NCBI GenBank assembly: GCA_035327585.1
Contig: DAOLDD010000018.1
Coordinates: 1 to 64,000, forward strand
From: JAMLJG01 sp035327585
GTDB taxonomy: Bacteria > Verrucomicrobiota > Kiritimatiellia > CAIVKH01
Direction of reading: 5' to 3'
DNA: 64,000 nucleotides
Part shown: piece by piece, positions 41,856 to 50,673 of the stretch
How positions within the stretch are numbered: position 1 is the first letter of the stretch
Layout of the letters: each line of letters opens with the position of its first letter
The notes under the pieces: model-generated
What the model was told of the DNA's origin: nothing
Seen by the model: only the letters and a program-made list of their open reading frames with translations
Databases searched by the model: none
Program-made: the position numbers and the translations under genes

Positions 41856-43363
41856 TGCTCCCGCAATTCGTCATCTCCATTATCGCCGTCCTGGTCGTCG
41901 TCGCCATCGCCGCGTTCGGCTTCACCACGCGCGGCTATTTCGTCCACCTCGCGCTGGTTTTCGCGCCCATCCTTGTTTTCCTCGTCAACAGCCCGAGCAC
42001 GTGGTTGATCCTGGTGCTGGGCTTGTCGAAGAGCGGCCTGGTGTTTCCCGGCCTCCCGCAGGGCCTGCAGGTTGTGCATGTGCTGATGGCGGGCCTGCTG
42101 GGCCTGCTGCTGGCGCGGATGAGCATCGAAAAGGGAATCGCCGCGCGGCGCGGCCTCTCGGATTTTTTCCTCCTGCTCTTCCTCGCCGTAATCTTCATGA
42201 CGGCGTACGTGCGCGGCTTTGGCCTGCGCGCCATGGGCGGCGACACCTGGGGCGGGATGGCCTACGTCAAAATCCTGGTTACCGGTGGATTTCTCTTCCT
42301 GACCCGCGCCATGGTCTTGTCCGAGCGGCAGTTCAAAAAGGCCCTCTTCATGATGCTGGGCTTCGCCACGCTGCCCGCGCTGGCCCAGATCGTCTTCCTC
42401 GCCAGCGGCGGCAAGATTTACCACCAGTACATGTTCATTGAGGCCTACGTGGGCACGCTGCTCGTGGCGCTTGACGCTACGCTGGGCGGCGGGCCGGTGC
42501 GCTACCACATGCTCGCCGGCATCGCCAATACCGTGTTCATGGTCGGCATGATTCTCCTTGCGGGTCGCAACTTCCTCTCCAAGGCGATGATCGCCTTTAT
42601 CATCCTTGTCACGTTTGTGCTCACCGGCATGTCCGGCTTTCGCGGGCAAATCCTCTACCTCCTGTTCATGCTCGTGATGATCGGCACGATGTTGGGCGGA
42701 AGATTCAACTTCAGGCGGCTGGTCGCGGTGGGCGCTCTCGCCCTGCTCGCCCTGCTTCCGCTCTATCTCATATCGTCCAGCCTCCCGGCCGCGATGCAGC
42801 GCGCGATCTCGTGGCTGCCCGGCATCGACATCCGGTTCGATGTCCGCGCCGAGGCGATGATCTCCACGATGTCGCGCATGCGCATCTGGGAAATGGCGTG
42901 GATGGAAGTCCCCCGCTATCTCTGGATCGGCAAGGGGTTCGCCGTGAATCCCGGCGACTTGATGACGATGGCCGCCCGCTCGGACTGGGCGCTGAACGCG
43001 TTCCTCAGCCACAATTATCACAGCGGCCCGTTGTCGTTGCTGCTCGACACCGGCGTTTTCGGCGTGCTCGCCGGCGTGCTTTTCATGGTCTTTTCAACCA
43101 TCGAAATGATCCGGCGGCTTCCCGAGGTACAGGACCATCCGCTCCTTCAACGCGCGTTTATCTTCTTTCTGGCGCAGCATATTTACGCCGTGATCAGCTA
43201 TTACGTGATCTTCGGCGACGTTCGCGAATCGTTCCCCGCCATGTTCATCAACCTGACGATCATGCACATGCTGCTCAACTCCGCGCGGGACAGCGACCGA
43301 CGCGCCCGGCTCGCCCTCGACCAGGCCGCGGCGGCCCCGAAGGTTCCGATCCTGAAGCCATGA
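41855..43363 (+). CDS. O-antigen ligase/polymerase-like membrane protein
   Basis: Encodes 502 residues with about 12 membrane helices. A long non-cytoplasmic loop with SRMRIWEMAWMEVPRYLWIG and FAVNPGDLMTMAARSDWALN, then NAFLSHNYHSGPLSLLLDTG, matches the Wzy_C pattern: conserved Arg/Trp before the loop, and the His of the HNxxL-type motif after it. This superfamily either polymerises repeat units (Wzy) or joins glycan to an acceptor (WaaL, PglL). Start and previous stop share one base (TGATG). Confidence 0.8.
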   Translation: MLPQFVISIIAVLVVVAIAAFGFTTRGYFVHLALVFAPILVFLVNSPSTWLILVLGLSKSGLVFPGLPQGLQVVHVLMAGLLGLLLARMSIEKGIAARRGLSDFFLLLFLAVIFMTAYVRGFGLRAMGGDTWGGMAYVKILVTGGFLFLTRAMVLSERQFKKALFMMLGFATLPALAQIVFLASGGKIYHQYMFIEAYVGTLLVALDATLGGGPVRYHMLAGIANTVFMVGMILLAGRNFLSKAMIAFIILVTFVLTGMSGFRGQILYLLFMLVMIGTMLGGRFNFRRLVAVGALALLALLPLYLISSSLPAAMQRAISWLPGIDIRFDVRAEAMISTMSRMRIWEMAWMEVPRYLWIGKGFAVNPGDLMTMAARSDWALNAFLSHNYHSGPLSLLLDTGVFGVLAGVLFMVFSTIEMIRRLPEVQDHPLLQRAFIFFLAQHIYAVISYYVIFGDVRESFPAMFINLTIMHMLLNSARDSDRRARLALDQAAAAPKVPILKP

Positions 43364-45939
43364 GCACTCCGGCCTCCGAGCCGGCCGCGCCGCTGCGCGT
43401 GGCCTTCGTCGCTCCCTACCCCGCGGCAGCCCTCCTGCCGGGGGACGCGGTCAAACCGAAGTACGCGACGGAACATCCGGCCACCTGGGTGCGCACCCTC
43501 GGCGAGGCGTTGGTCCGTCTGCCCGGCATCGCGCTGCGCGTCATTGCGGACAGCCGGGCGGTCACGCGCATCCATCACGCCGAGCAACATGGCGTCCACT
43601 ACACCTTCGTACCCAAACGCGAGCCCATCCGGACCGACCCGCTGCACGGCTACCGCCCGGGCGCGAGGCGCGTGCGCAAGGCGCTGCGGGATTTTCAGCC
43701 GGACATCGTCATCGGCTTCGGAATCGAGAACGGCTGTGGCGGAATCGCCACGCGCCTGCCCTGGCCGGGCATCGTTTTCATCCAGGGCATCATCGAAAAA
43801 ACCGCGGATCTGCGCGACATCCACCCGCTGCGGCTTGCCGCCTATTTGCGGGATGAGCGCCGCGTCGTGCACCGCGCCCATGCGCTCGTCGCCGAAACCG
43901 CATTTGCCCGCGAATGGGCCGCGGGCATCAACCCGCGCGCCCTCATCCGCGTCATTCCCCACGCGATGGACACGGAATATCTCTCCAACGAGCCGACGTT
44001 CATCGAGCCTGTCGTGCTTTGCGTAGGTTCACTGCACCCGGTGAAGGATCCGGCCACGGTGCTGCGCGCATTCGCGGCCTGCGGCCAGCCCGATGCCCGG
44101 CTGGTGCTGGCCGGTGATGGCCCGCTGCGTGGCGACCTGGAGCGCGAAGCAGCCGCGCTGGGCGTCGCCGCACGCGTGACCTTCGCGGGCCACGTGCCGC
44201 GCGAAACCCTGCTCGGTTTCATGCGCGCGGCCCGCTGTGTCGTACTCGGTTCGCGCATGGACACGTCGCCCAATGTACTCACCGAAGCGCACGCCGCCGG
44301 CCTCCCCGTCATAGCCACACGCACCGGCGGAATCCCGGACATGGTCGATGAAGGCGTCGATGGCTTGCTGGCGGAAGTCGGCGATGTCCAGGCCATCGCG
44401 GCGCACATGGGGCGCTTGTTGCGGGATGCCGCCCTGGCCCGCGCGCTCGGCGCCGCGGGACGCAGGAAGGTCCTCACGCTGAACGATCCCGGCGAAGTTG
44501 CGCGGCAGCATCTGGATTTCTATCGGGCGGTCATCGACCACCACAACATGGAACGCCTGCGCCGGAGAACGCAGCGTCGGCCCGTGACCCAGGCGAAAAC
44601 GCTGCGGCGCGTCGCGTGCGTGCTGCCCGTCGGGAGCCGCCTGGGCACCGGGTATCCGATGTGGCGGCGGAAACTTCGCCTGAAACAGTTCTGGCCGCGC
44701 GAACGCATCGATGCGTGGCAGTTGGACCGATTGCGGGAAATGGTGGACTTCGCCATCCGCCACACCGAGGGCTACCGGGAGCTCTACCGGAAGGCGGGGA
44801 TCACCGCCCGCGACTTGCGGACGACCGCCGACATCGTGAATCTGCCTTTCGTCACCAAGGAACTGTTGCGCGACAACCTTGATGCCTTCAGTACTACGCG
44901 AGCCGGACGCCGCTACGTGACGACCGGCGGTTCCACCGGCATTCCCCTCGGGTTCTACAGCTCGCGACGCCTGCGCGCCGTCGAGATGGCCTTCATGCAC
45001 GCCGGCTGGGAGTGGGCAGGTTGGAAACTGGGCATGCCGTCGGCCATCCTGCGCGGCGGCTATATCGGCTCGCCTGAACACCCGACGGATTACGACCCAT
45101 ATTTTCGCGAATTGCGGCTTTCCTCCTATTTTCTCTCGCACACAACCCTGCCCGTCTATTTGCAGGCCATCGCGGAGCGCCGGATCGACGTGCTGCAGGC
45201 CTATCCCTCCTCCTTCAATATGCTCTGCGACCTGCTGCGTGAAAGCGGACAACGTCTTCCCCTCAAACTGGTCCTGCTCGGCTCGGAAAATGTGTATGAC
45301 TGGCAGCTCGAAAAATTCAGGGCTGCAATGCCGGGCACCCGGTTCTTCGCCTGGTACGGACAGGCCGAACAGGTCATCCTCGCGCCCTGGTGCGAACACA
45401 CCACCCGCTACCATTCCCGTCCCTTTTACGGACTCACGGAAGTTGTGGATGCGGCGGGCCGACCCGTGGGGAAAGGCGTGGAGGGCGAACTTGTCGGGAC
45501 CAACTTCCACAACTTCCACACCCCGTTCATCCGCTACCGCACGATGGACTACGCGGTGCACGGCGGCGTCGGCTGCCCGGACTGCGGACGACCGTTCCTG
45601 CTGCTCGACCGCATCACGGGCCGCGCGCAGGAATTCATCCTCACCGGTCGGGGTCGCTACATTTCCATGACCGCGATCAACATGCACGACGCGATCTTCG
45701 ACGGCATCCGGCAATTCCGTTTCCGGCAGGAGGAAGCCGGGCGCGTCACCTTTCTCTACATCCCCGCCGCCCCCCTCGGACGCGATGCGCTGGCGCGCAT
45801 CATGCACGGACTTCAGGCCAAGCTGGGCGACGACGTGGCGCTTGCGCTCCAGGAAACGACGGAGTTGCCGCGTACACCGTCGGGCAAATTCCGCTTCCTC
45901 GACCAGCAACTCAACCTGCGCTATGGAGACCGCGCATGA
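43360..45939 (+). CDS. Fusion of GT4 glycosyltransferase and CapK/PaaK-like adenylate-forming enzyme
   Basis: One uninterrupted frame of 859 residues. Residues about 10-395 are a GT-B glycosyltransferase (VLCVGSLHPVKDPATVLRAF, LGSRMDTSPNVLTEAHAAGL, GLPVIATRTGGIPDMV). Residues about 400-859 are a CapK/phenylacetate-CoA-ligase-like domain: YVTTGGSTGIPLGFY (P-loop-like motif), FAWYGQAEQ (acidic motif), GCPDCGRPF and DRITGRAQEFI (hinge region), and TPSGKFRFLDQQL (catalytic Lys region). CapK-like proteins activate carboxylates and recur in capsule clusters. An in-frame ATG at 44548 lies at the domain border, so either a separate internal start or a lost stop is possible. Confidence 0.8.
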   Translation: MSTPASEPAAPLRVAFVAPYPAAALLPGDAVKPKYATEHPATWVRTLGEALVRLPGIALRVIADSRAVTRIHHAEQHGVHYTFVPKREPIRTDPLHGYRPGARRVRKALRDFQPDIVIGFGIENGCGGIATRLPWPGIVFIQGIIEKTADLRDIHPLRLAAYLRDERRVVHRAHALVAETAFAREWAAGINPRALIRVIPHAMDTEYLSNEPTFIEPVVLCVGSLHPVKDPATVLRAFAACGQPDARLVLAGDGPLRGDLEREAAALGVAARVTFAGHVPRETLLGFMRAARCVVLGSRMDTSPNVLTEAHAAGLPVIATRTGGIPDMVDEGVDGLLAEVGDVQAIAAHMGRLLRDAALARALGAAGRRKVLTLNDPGEVARQHLDFYRAVIDHHNMERLRRRTQRRPVTQAKTLRRVACVLPVGSRLGTGYPMWRRKLRLKQFWPRERIDAWQLDRLREMVDFAIRHTEGYRELYRKAGITARDLRTTADIVNLPFVTKELLRDNLDAFSTTRAGRRYVTTGGSTGIPLGFYSSRRLRAVEMAFMHAGWEWAGWKLGMPSAILRGGYIGSPEHPTDYDPYFRELRLSSYFLSHTTLPVYLQAIAERRIDVLQAYPSSFNMLCDLLRESGQRLPLKLVLLGSENVYDWQLEKFRAAMPGTRFFAWYGQAEQVILAPWCEHTTRYHSRPFYGLTEVVDAAGRPVGKGVEGELVGTNFHNFHTPFIRYRTMDYAVHGGVGCPDCGRPFLLLDRITGRAQEFILTGRGRYISMTAINMHDAIFDGIRQFRFRQEEAGRVTFLYIPAAPLGRDALARIMHGLQAKLGDDVALALQETTELPRTPSGKFRFLDQQLNLRYGDRA

Positions 45940-47435
45940 CGCTCGTCGTGGCCGGCATCACGGAATCCGCCTACGCCACGGAGCCGCCGTTTCATCCCGG
46001 CGAACCGTATCCCGAACTTCGCCTGCCCATCCCGCAACAGACGGAACCCAATGCGCCTTTTGCCCTGCTGCGCACTTTGTTTCGTGACGCCGGCTATGAC
46101 GCCGAACGCTTCGGCGGACCGGACTGGAATCCACTCGGCCACCTGATCCAGCCGGGCCAGACCGTGCTCCTGAAACCCAACTTCGTCCTCCATCGCAACG
46201 GCAGCGGCGACGACCTGTTCGCCGTCGTTACCCATCCCTCGGTGCTGCGCGCCCTCATTGACTATGTGTTCATCGCGCTGGAGGGCCGCGGCCGCATCGT
46301 CATCGCGGATGCCCCGCAAATGGATTGCACCTGGCGTTTATTGGCCGAACAGCTTCACCTCGACGCCATCCAGGCGTTCTACCGCGAGCACGCGGGATTC
46401 GACATCGAGGTGCACGATCTTCGGCCCTTCGAATTGATCGATCCCGACCAACCCGCCTATTCAACCAATCGCAGGACCCTGCCGGGCGATCCCGCGGGCA
46501 GTGTCCGGATCAACCTCGGCCGCGAGAGTGCATTCCACGGTCTCCCGTCCGACCGGTTCTACGGCGCGGATTACAACCGGCAGGAAACCATCGCGCACCA
46601 TCACGGGGAACTTCACGAATACGCGATCTCGCGAACCGTCCTCGAAGCCGATGTGTTCATCAGCGTTCCGAAAATGAAGACACACAAAAAAGTGGGCGTC
46701 ACCCTCAACCTCAAGGGCCTCGTGGGGATCAACACGAACAAAAATTGCCTGATCCACTACCGCGTCGGCACACCACGTGAAGGCGGCGACCAACTGCCCG
46801 ACCAGGCCGGCGTGTATGATAGCGGCATGATTCGCGGGCAACGCCGCTTGTTTGACGTCCTGCTCGCGCGCCAGCATCCGGCGTCGGATTTCATCTATAA
46901 AACCATCCGCGCGCTCTACCGGGTTTTTATCAAGCCCTTCCGCCCGATTTCGGAACGGGCCCGGACCGTCGACGCGGGGAACTGGCACGGCAACGATTCT
47001 GCCTGGCGCATGACCGCCGACCTCGCCCGCATCCTCTATTTCGCGGACCGCGCCGGGAAACTCCAGCCCACGCCGCAGCGGCGGATGCTCTGCGTCGTCG
47101 ATGGCATTCTCGCCGGCGACCACGAGGGACCCCTGGCGCCATCCGCCAAACCGGCCGGGTGCATCGTGCTCGGTGAAAATCCACTTGCGGTCGACCTCGC
47201 GACCACACGGCTGATGGGATTTGACGTCGAACGGATCAAAACTTTTTCACTACGCGCCGCCGACCGCGATTTCGGGGTTCGCGAGCTGACGCAAATGGAA
47301 GTTTTGGTTCGCGGAGAACGGGTGGATCCCGCTACCTTTTTCAGCGCGGAATGGGCCTGCCCGATTCCCCCGTTCGTCCCGCACTCCGGCTGGATCGGAC
47401 ACGTGGAATTGGGGACGCCCGACAGAAGCGATTGA
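45936..47435 (+). CDS. DUF362-domain protein (second copy)
   Basis: Encodes 499 residues and matches the DUF362 protein at 40383-41855 along its length: FGGPDWNPLGHLI, VLLKPNFVLHRNG, ADVFISVPKMKTHKKVGV, LKGLVGINTNKN, WHGNDSAWRMTADLARILYF and LCVVDGILAGDHEGPLAP. It has a longer internal insertion with ESAFHGLPSDRFYGADY. No Fe-S Cys motif. The start overlaps the fusion gene stop by four bases. The presence of two copies within six kilobases suggests two related steps on the same pathway. Confidence 0.8.
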   Translation: MTLVVAGITESAYATEPPFHPGEPYPELRLPIPQQTEPNAPFALLRTLFRDAGYDAERFGGPDWNPLGHLIQPGQTVLLKPNFVLHRNGSGDDLFAVVTHPSVLRALIDYVFIALEGRGRIVIADAPQMDCTWRLLAEQLHLDAIQAFYREHAGFDIEVHDLRPFELIDPDQPAYSTNRRTLPGDPAGSVRINLGRESAFHGLPSDRFYGADYNRQETIAHHHGELHEYAISRTVLEADVFISVPKMKTHKKVGVTLNLKGLVGINTNKNCLIHYRVGTPREGGDQLPDQAGVYDSGMIRGQRRLFDVLLARQHPASDFIYKTIRALYRVFIKPFRPISERARTVDAGNWHGNDSAWRMTADLARILYFADRAGKLQPTPQRRMLCVVDGILAGDHEGPLAPSAKPAGCIVLGENPLAVDLATTRLMGFDVERIKTFSLRAADRDFGVRELTQMEVLVRGERVDPATFFSAEWACPIPPFVPHSGWIGHVELGTPDRSD

Positions 47436-47443
47436 TCAACCTT

Positions 47444-48532
47444 ATGCGCAGCATCGTCCTGCTGGCCGGCGCACGGCCAAACTATATGAAGATTTTCCCG
47501 CTGTGGCGCGAAATCGCGTTGCGGCGGGCGGACCACTTTCGCCCGGTCATCGTGCACACGGGACAGCACTACGACCCGCTTATGAACGACGTGTTTTTCA
47601 CGGAGTTCGGCATGCCGAAGCCGGACCACTTTCTCGGCATCGGCTCGGGCACGCACGGCGCGCAGACCGGCAAGGCGCTGATTGCGCTGGAGGATCTGTT
47701 TCTGCGCGAACGCCCCGACGGACTGGTCGTCGTGGGCGATGTCAACTCGACCGCCGCGGGCGCGCTGGCTGCGGTAAAACTCGGCATTCCCGTCGCCCAC
47801 GTCGAGGCGGGGCTGCGCAGCGGCGACCGCACGATGCCGGAGGAAATCAACCGGCTCGTCACCGACGCGATCTGCGACCTGCTGCTGACGCCGAGCCCGG
47901 ACGCCGACGCGAACCTCCTGCGCGAAGGCATCCCCGCGGAGAAAATCGTCCGGGTCGGCAACGTGATGATCGACAGCCTCGTCCAGTTGCTGCCCTCGGC
48001 GCAGACGAGCCGCGTCCTCGACCGGTGGGGTCTCGCACCCAAAGCCTACATCGCGGTCACGCTCCACCGTCCGAACAACGTTGACGATCCGCGCACGTTG
48101 TTGCGCCTGCTCGACGAACTCCAGTACCTCGCGCGCGAATGGCCGGTCGTCTTCCCGGTGCACCCGCGTACCGCGAAACTGATCGAACAGACGGGGTTCC
48201 GCGCTGAAACCGCCGCGCTCCAACTCGTCCCGCCGCTCGGTTACATCGACTTCCTGCGGCTGCAATCCGACGCCGCGCTGGTCGTCACCGATTCGGGCGG
48301 CGTACAGGAGGAAACGACGTTCCTCGGCATCCCGTGCCTCACGGTGCGGCCCAACACCGAGCGGCCAATCACGATCACGGAAGGTACGAACAGGCTGATC
48401 AACCTCGACCGCGAGTCGCTCGTCGACGCCGCCCGCGCCGCGCTCCTGGCGCCGCCGCGCCGGCCTGTAATTGAAGGCTGGGACGGCAACGCGGCGTCGC
48501 GTATCATGCACGCCTTGGAACGATGGGCATGA
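47444..48532 (+). CDS. wecB: UDP-N-acetylglucosamine 2-epimerase (non-hydrolysing)
   Basis: Encodes 362 residues. Family motifs are present: LLAGARPNYMKIFPLW at the N-terminus, VHTGQHYDPLMNDVFF, VVGDVNSTAAGALAAVKL, VAHVEAGLRSGDRTMPEEIN, VTLHRPNNVDD and VVTDSGGVQEETTFLGIPC with TERPITI. The enzyme interconverts UDP-GlcNAc and UDP-ManNAc in the cytoplasm. No UDP-ManNAc dehydrogenase gene is in the window, so whether ManNAc or ManNAcA is used cannot be told. Starts nine bases after the DUF362 stop and overlaps the next gene by four bases. Confidence 0.9.
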   Translation: MRSIVLLAGARPNYMKIFPLWREIALRRADHFRPVIVHTGQHYDPLMNDVFFTEFGMPKPDHFLGIGSGTHGAQTGKALIALEDLFLRERPDGLVVVGDVNSTAAGALAAVKLGIPVAHVEAGLRSGDRTMPEEINRLVTDAICDLLLTPSPDADANLLREGIPAEKIVRVGNVMIDSLVQLLPSAQTSRVLDRWGLAPKAYIAVTLHRPNNVDDPRTLLRLLDELQYLAREWPVVFPVHPRTAKLIEQTGFRAETAALQLVPPLGYIDFLRLQSDAALVVTDSGGVQEETTFLGIPCLTVRPNTERPITITEGTNRLINLDRESLVDAARAALLAPPRRPVIEGWDGNAASRIMHALERWA

Positions 48533-50673
48533 AACAAGTTCTCCAGGACCGCCGCAGCGGCGGGGTGATCGTCGCGGCACTGCCCGCGCCACAACGGGTG
48601 CCCGGGCACCTGCTCGTTGACGTACGCGCCTCGGTCATCAGCGCCGGCACGGAAGGCGCGCTGGTCGCCGCGACGGGCCGCTCGCTCTGGCAACGCATTG
48701 CCGACAAACCCGACCTGCTGAAGAAAGGCGTGGAAACGCTGAAAGCCCGTGGGCTCGGCGCGTTGCGCAACCAGATTGAAGCCAAATACGCGGGCTACGA
48801 ACCGCTCGGGTATTCCTGCGCGGGCGTCGTCCGCGAAAGCGATCCAGCGGCGGACGGCCTCGCCTCCGGCAGCCGCGTCGCCTGCGGCGGCATCGGCTTC
48901 GCGAACCATGCCGAGTCGATCCTCGTGCCGCACCGCCTCTGCGCGCGAATCCCGGACAACGTGGACAACGAAACGGCGGCCTACGCCACCCTCGGCGCGA
49001 TCGCCATGCAGGGCGTGCGGCAGGCGGGCGTTGCGCTCGGCGAACACGTCACGGTGATCGGTCTCGGCCTCGTGGGCCTGCTCGCGGCCCAGTTGCTGCG
49101 CGCAGCGGGATGCACGGTGACGGGCATTGATCCTTCGCCCGCGGCTCGGGCGCGCGGAAATGCGAACGGCTGCGCAGCAACGACGGACCGCGACGGCGCG
49201 CGCGAGGCGGTGATGCATGCGACGCGCGGCATTGGCGCGGACGCAGTCCTGATTTGCGCCGCGACGGATGCCAGCGACCCGGTCGTACTGGCGGGCGAAC
49301 TCGCGCGCTCGCGTGGGCGCGTCATCATGGTCGGTGCGACCGGCATGGAGCTGCCGCGCGAACTGTACTTTCGCAAGGAACTGACGTTTGCCCTCTCCCG
49401 CTCCTACGGACCCGGACGCTATGATCCCACCTACGAGGAAGAGGGCATCGACTACCCACCCGATTACGTGCGTTTCACGGAACAGCGCAACATGCAGGCG
49501 TTCCTCGATCTCGCGGCGGCGGGCGCGATTTCCGTTTCCGCGCTGACGACGCATCGCTTCGCGCTCGACGATGCGCCCAAAGCATACGCGCTCCTTCGCG
49601 ATTCCACCGTTGAGCGTGCCGGGATCCTGCTCACCTACGCGGCGACGCGCGCGCCCGCCGCGCCGCTTGCCATCCGCGCGCCATCCCCCCCGCCCACCGG
49701 CACGCCGGGCATCAGCTTCATCGGCGCGGGCGGGTATGCGGAAAACGTCCTGCTGCCGCTGCTGCGCGAAATCGGCGGCGTGGCGCTGCGCGGCGTGGCG
49801 GCGCGGCGGCCCGACCGTGCCGCGTCAGCGGGCGCACGCTTCGGCTTCGCGTTTCACACGTCTGACCCACAGGCGATCATGAATGACCCGGACACGCACG
49901 CGGTGTTCATCGCGTCGCGCCACGACAGCCATGCGGCATACACCGCCGCCGCGCTGAAGGCGGGCAAACAGGTCTGGACGGAAAAGCCGCTCGTGTTGCG
50001 CGAAGAGGAACTGGAACAGGTCGCCGCCGCACTCGAACAGACCGACCGGCTCCTCGCCGTCGGCTTCAACCGGCGCTTCAGCCCGCTGACGGCCAGGCTC
50101 AAGGCGTGGCTCCCGGCGGGATGCCCGTGGATGGCCACGATCCGCGTCAACGCGGGACATCTGCCGCCGGAACACTGGACGCAGGACCCCGCGCTTGGCG
50201 GTGGCCGGCTGCTCGGCGAAGGCTGCCACTTCCTCGACTACCTGTGTCACCTCGCGGACTCGCCGCCGGTGCGCGTCCACACCGAGGCCCTGCGCAGCGA
50301 ACGCCGCGATATCCCGGCCGCCTCGAATTTTGCGGTGACCGTCACCTTCCAGAATGGCTCCGTGGGCCAGTTGCTCTATGCCGCTGAAGGCGCCGCCAGC
50401 CTGCCGAAGGAGCGGGTTGAAGTGTTCTGCGGCGGACGCGCGGCGGTGTTGGATGATTTCCATCGTCTCACGCTGTACGACGCTCGCGGCCAGACGGACG
50501 CTTCGATCACGCGCCAGGACAAGGGACAGGCGGAGATGCTGCGAATGTTCATCGCCGCCCTGCGCGGCGCGGATTTCCCCCTGTCGCGGCAGGAGATTCT
50601 CTCGACCGCCCGGCTGACCCTGGCCGCGCAACGGAGCCTGGAGCACGGGGAACCGGTCTCCGTGCTGGCGTGA
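48529..50673 (+). CDS. Bi-domain zinc-type dehydrogenase / Gfo-Idh-MocA oxidoreductase
   Basis: Encodes 714 residues. The N-terminal half is a medium-chain dehydrogenase (SVISAGTEGALVAATGRS, YEPLGYSCAGVV, VTVIGLGLVGLLAAQLLRA with the Rossmann glycines). The C-terminal half is a Gfo/Idh/MocA-type oxidoreductase (ISFIGAGGYAENVLLPLL, VFIASRHDSHA, WTEKPLVLREEEL with the EKP motif, and GGRLLGEGCHFLDYL). This two-domain protein recurs in polysaccharide clusters next to heparinase-like genes, as here. It probably oxidises or epimerises a sugar nucleotide. The ATG at 48529 is preferred because of the ATGA overlap with wecB. Confidence 0.85.
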   Translation: MKQVLQDRRSGGVIVAALPAPQRVPGHLLVDVRASVISAGTEGALVAATGRSLWQRIADKPDLLKKGVETLKARGLGALRNQIEAKYAGYEPLGYSCAGVVRESDPAADGLASGSRVACGGIGFANHAESILVPHRLCARIPDNVDNETAAYATLGAIAMQGVRQAGVALGEHVTVIGLGLVGLLAAQLLRAAGCTVTGIDPSPAARARGNANGCAATTDRDGAREAVMHATRGIGADAVLICAATDASDPVVLAGELARSRGRVIMVGATGMELPRELYFRKELTFALSRSYGPGRYDPTYEEEGIDYPPDYVRFTEQRNMQAFLDLAAAGAISVSALTTHRFALDDAPKAYALLRDSTVERAGILLTYAATRAPAAPLAIRAPSPPPTGTPGISFIGAGGYAENVLLPLLREIGGVALRGVAARRPDRAASAGARFGFAFHTSDPQAIMNDPDTHAVFIASRHDSHAAYTAAALKAGKQVWTEKPLVLREEELEQVAAALEQTDRLLAVGFNRRFSPLTARLKAWLPAGCPWMATIRVNAGHLPPEHWTQDPALGGGRLLGEGCHFLDYLCHLADSPPVRVHTEALRSERRDIPAASNFAVTVTFQNGSVGQLLYAAEGAASLPKERVEVFCGGRAAVLDDFHRLTLYDARGQTDASITRQDKGQAEMLRMFIAALRGADFPLSRQEILSTARLTLAAQRSLEHGEPVSVLA

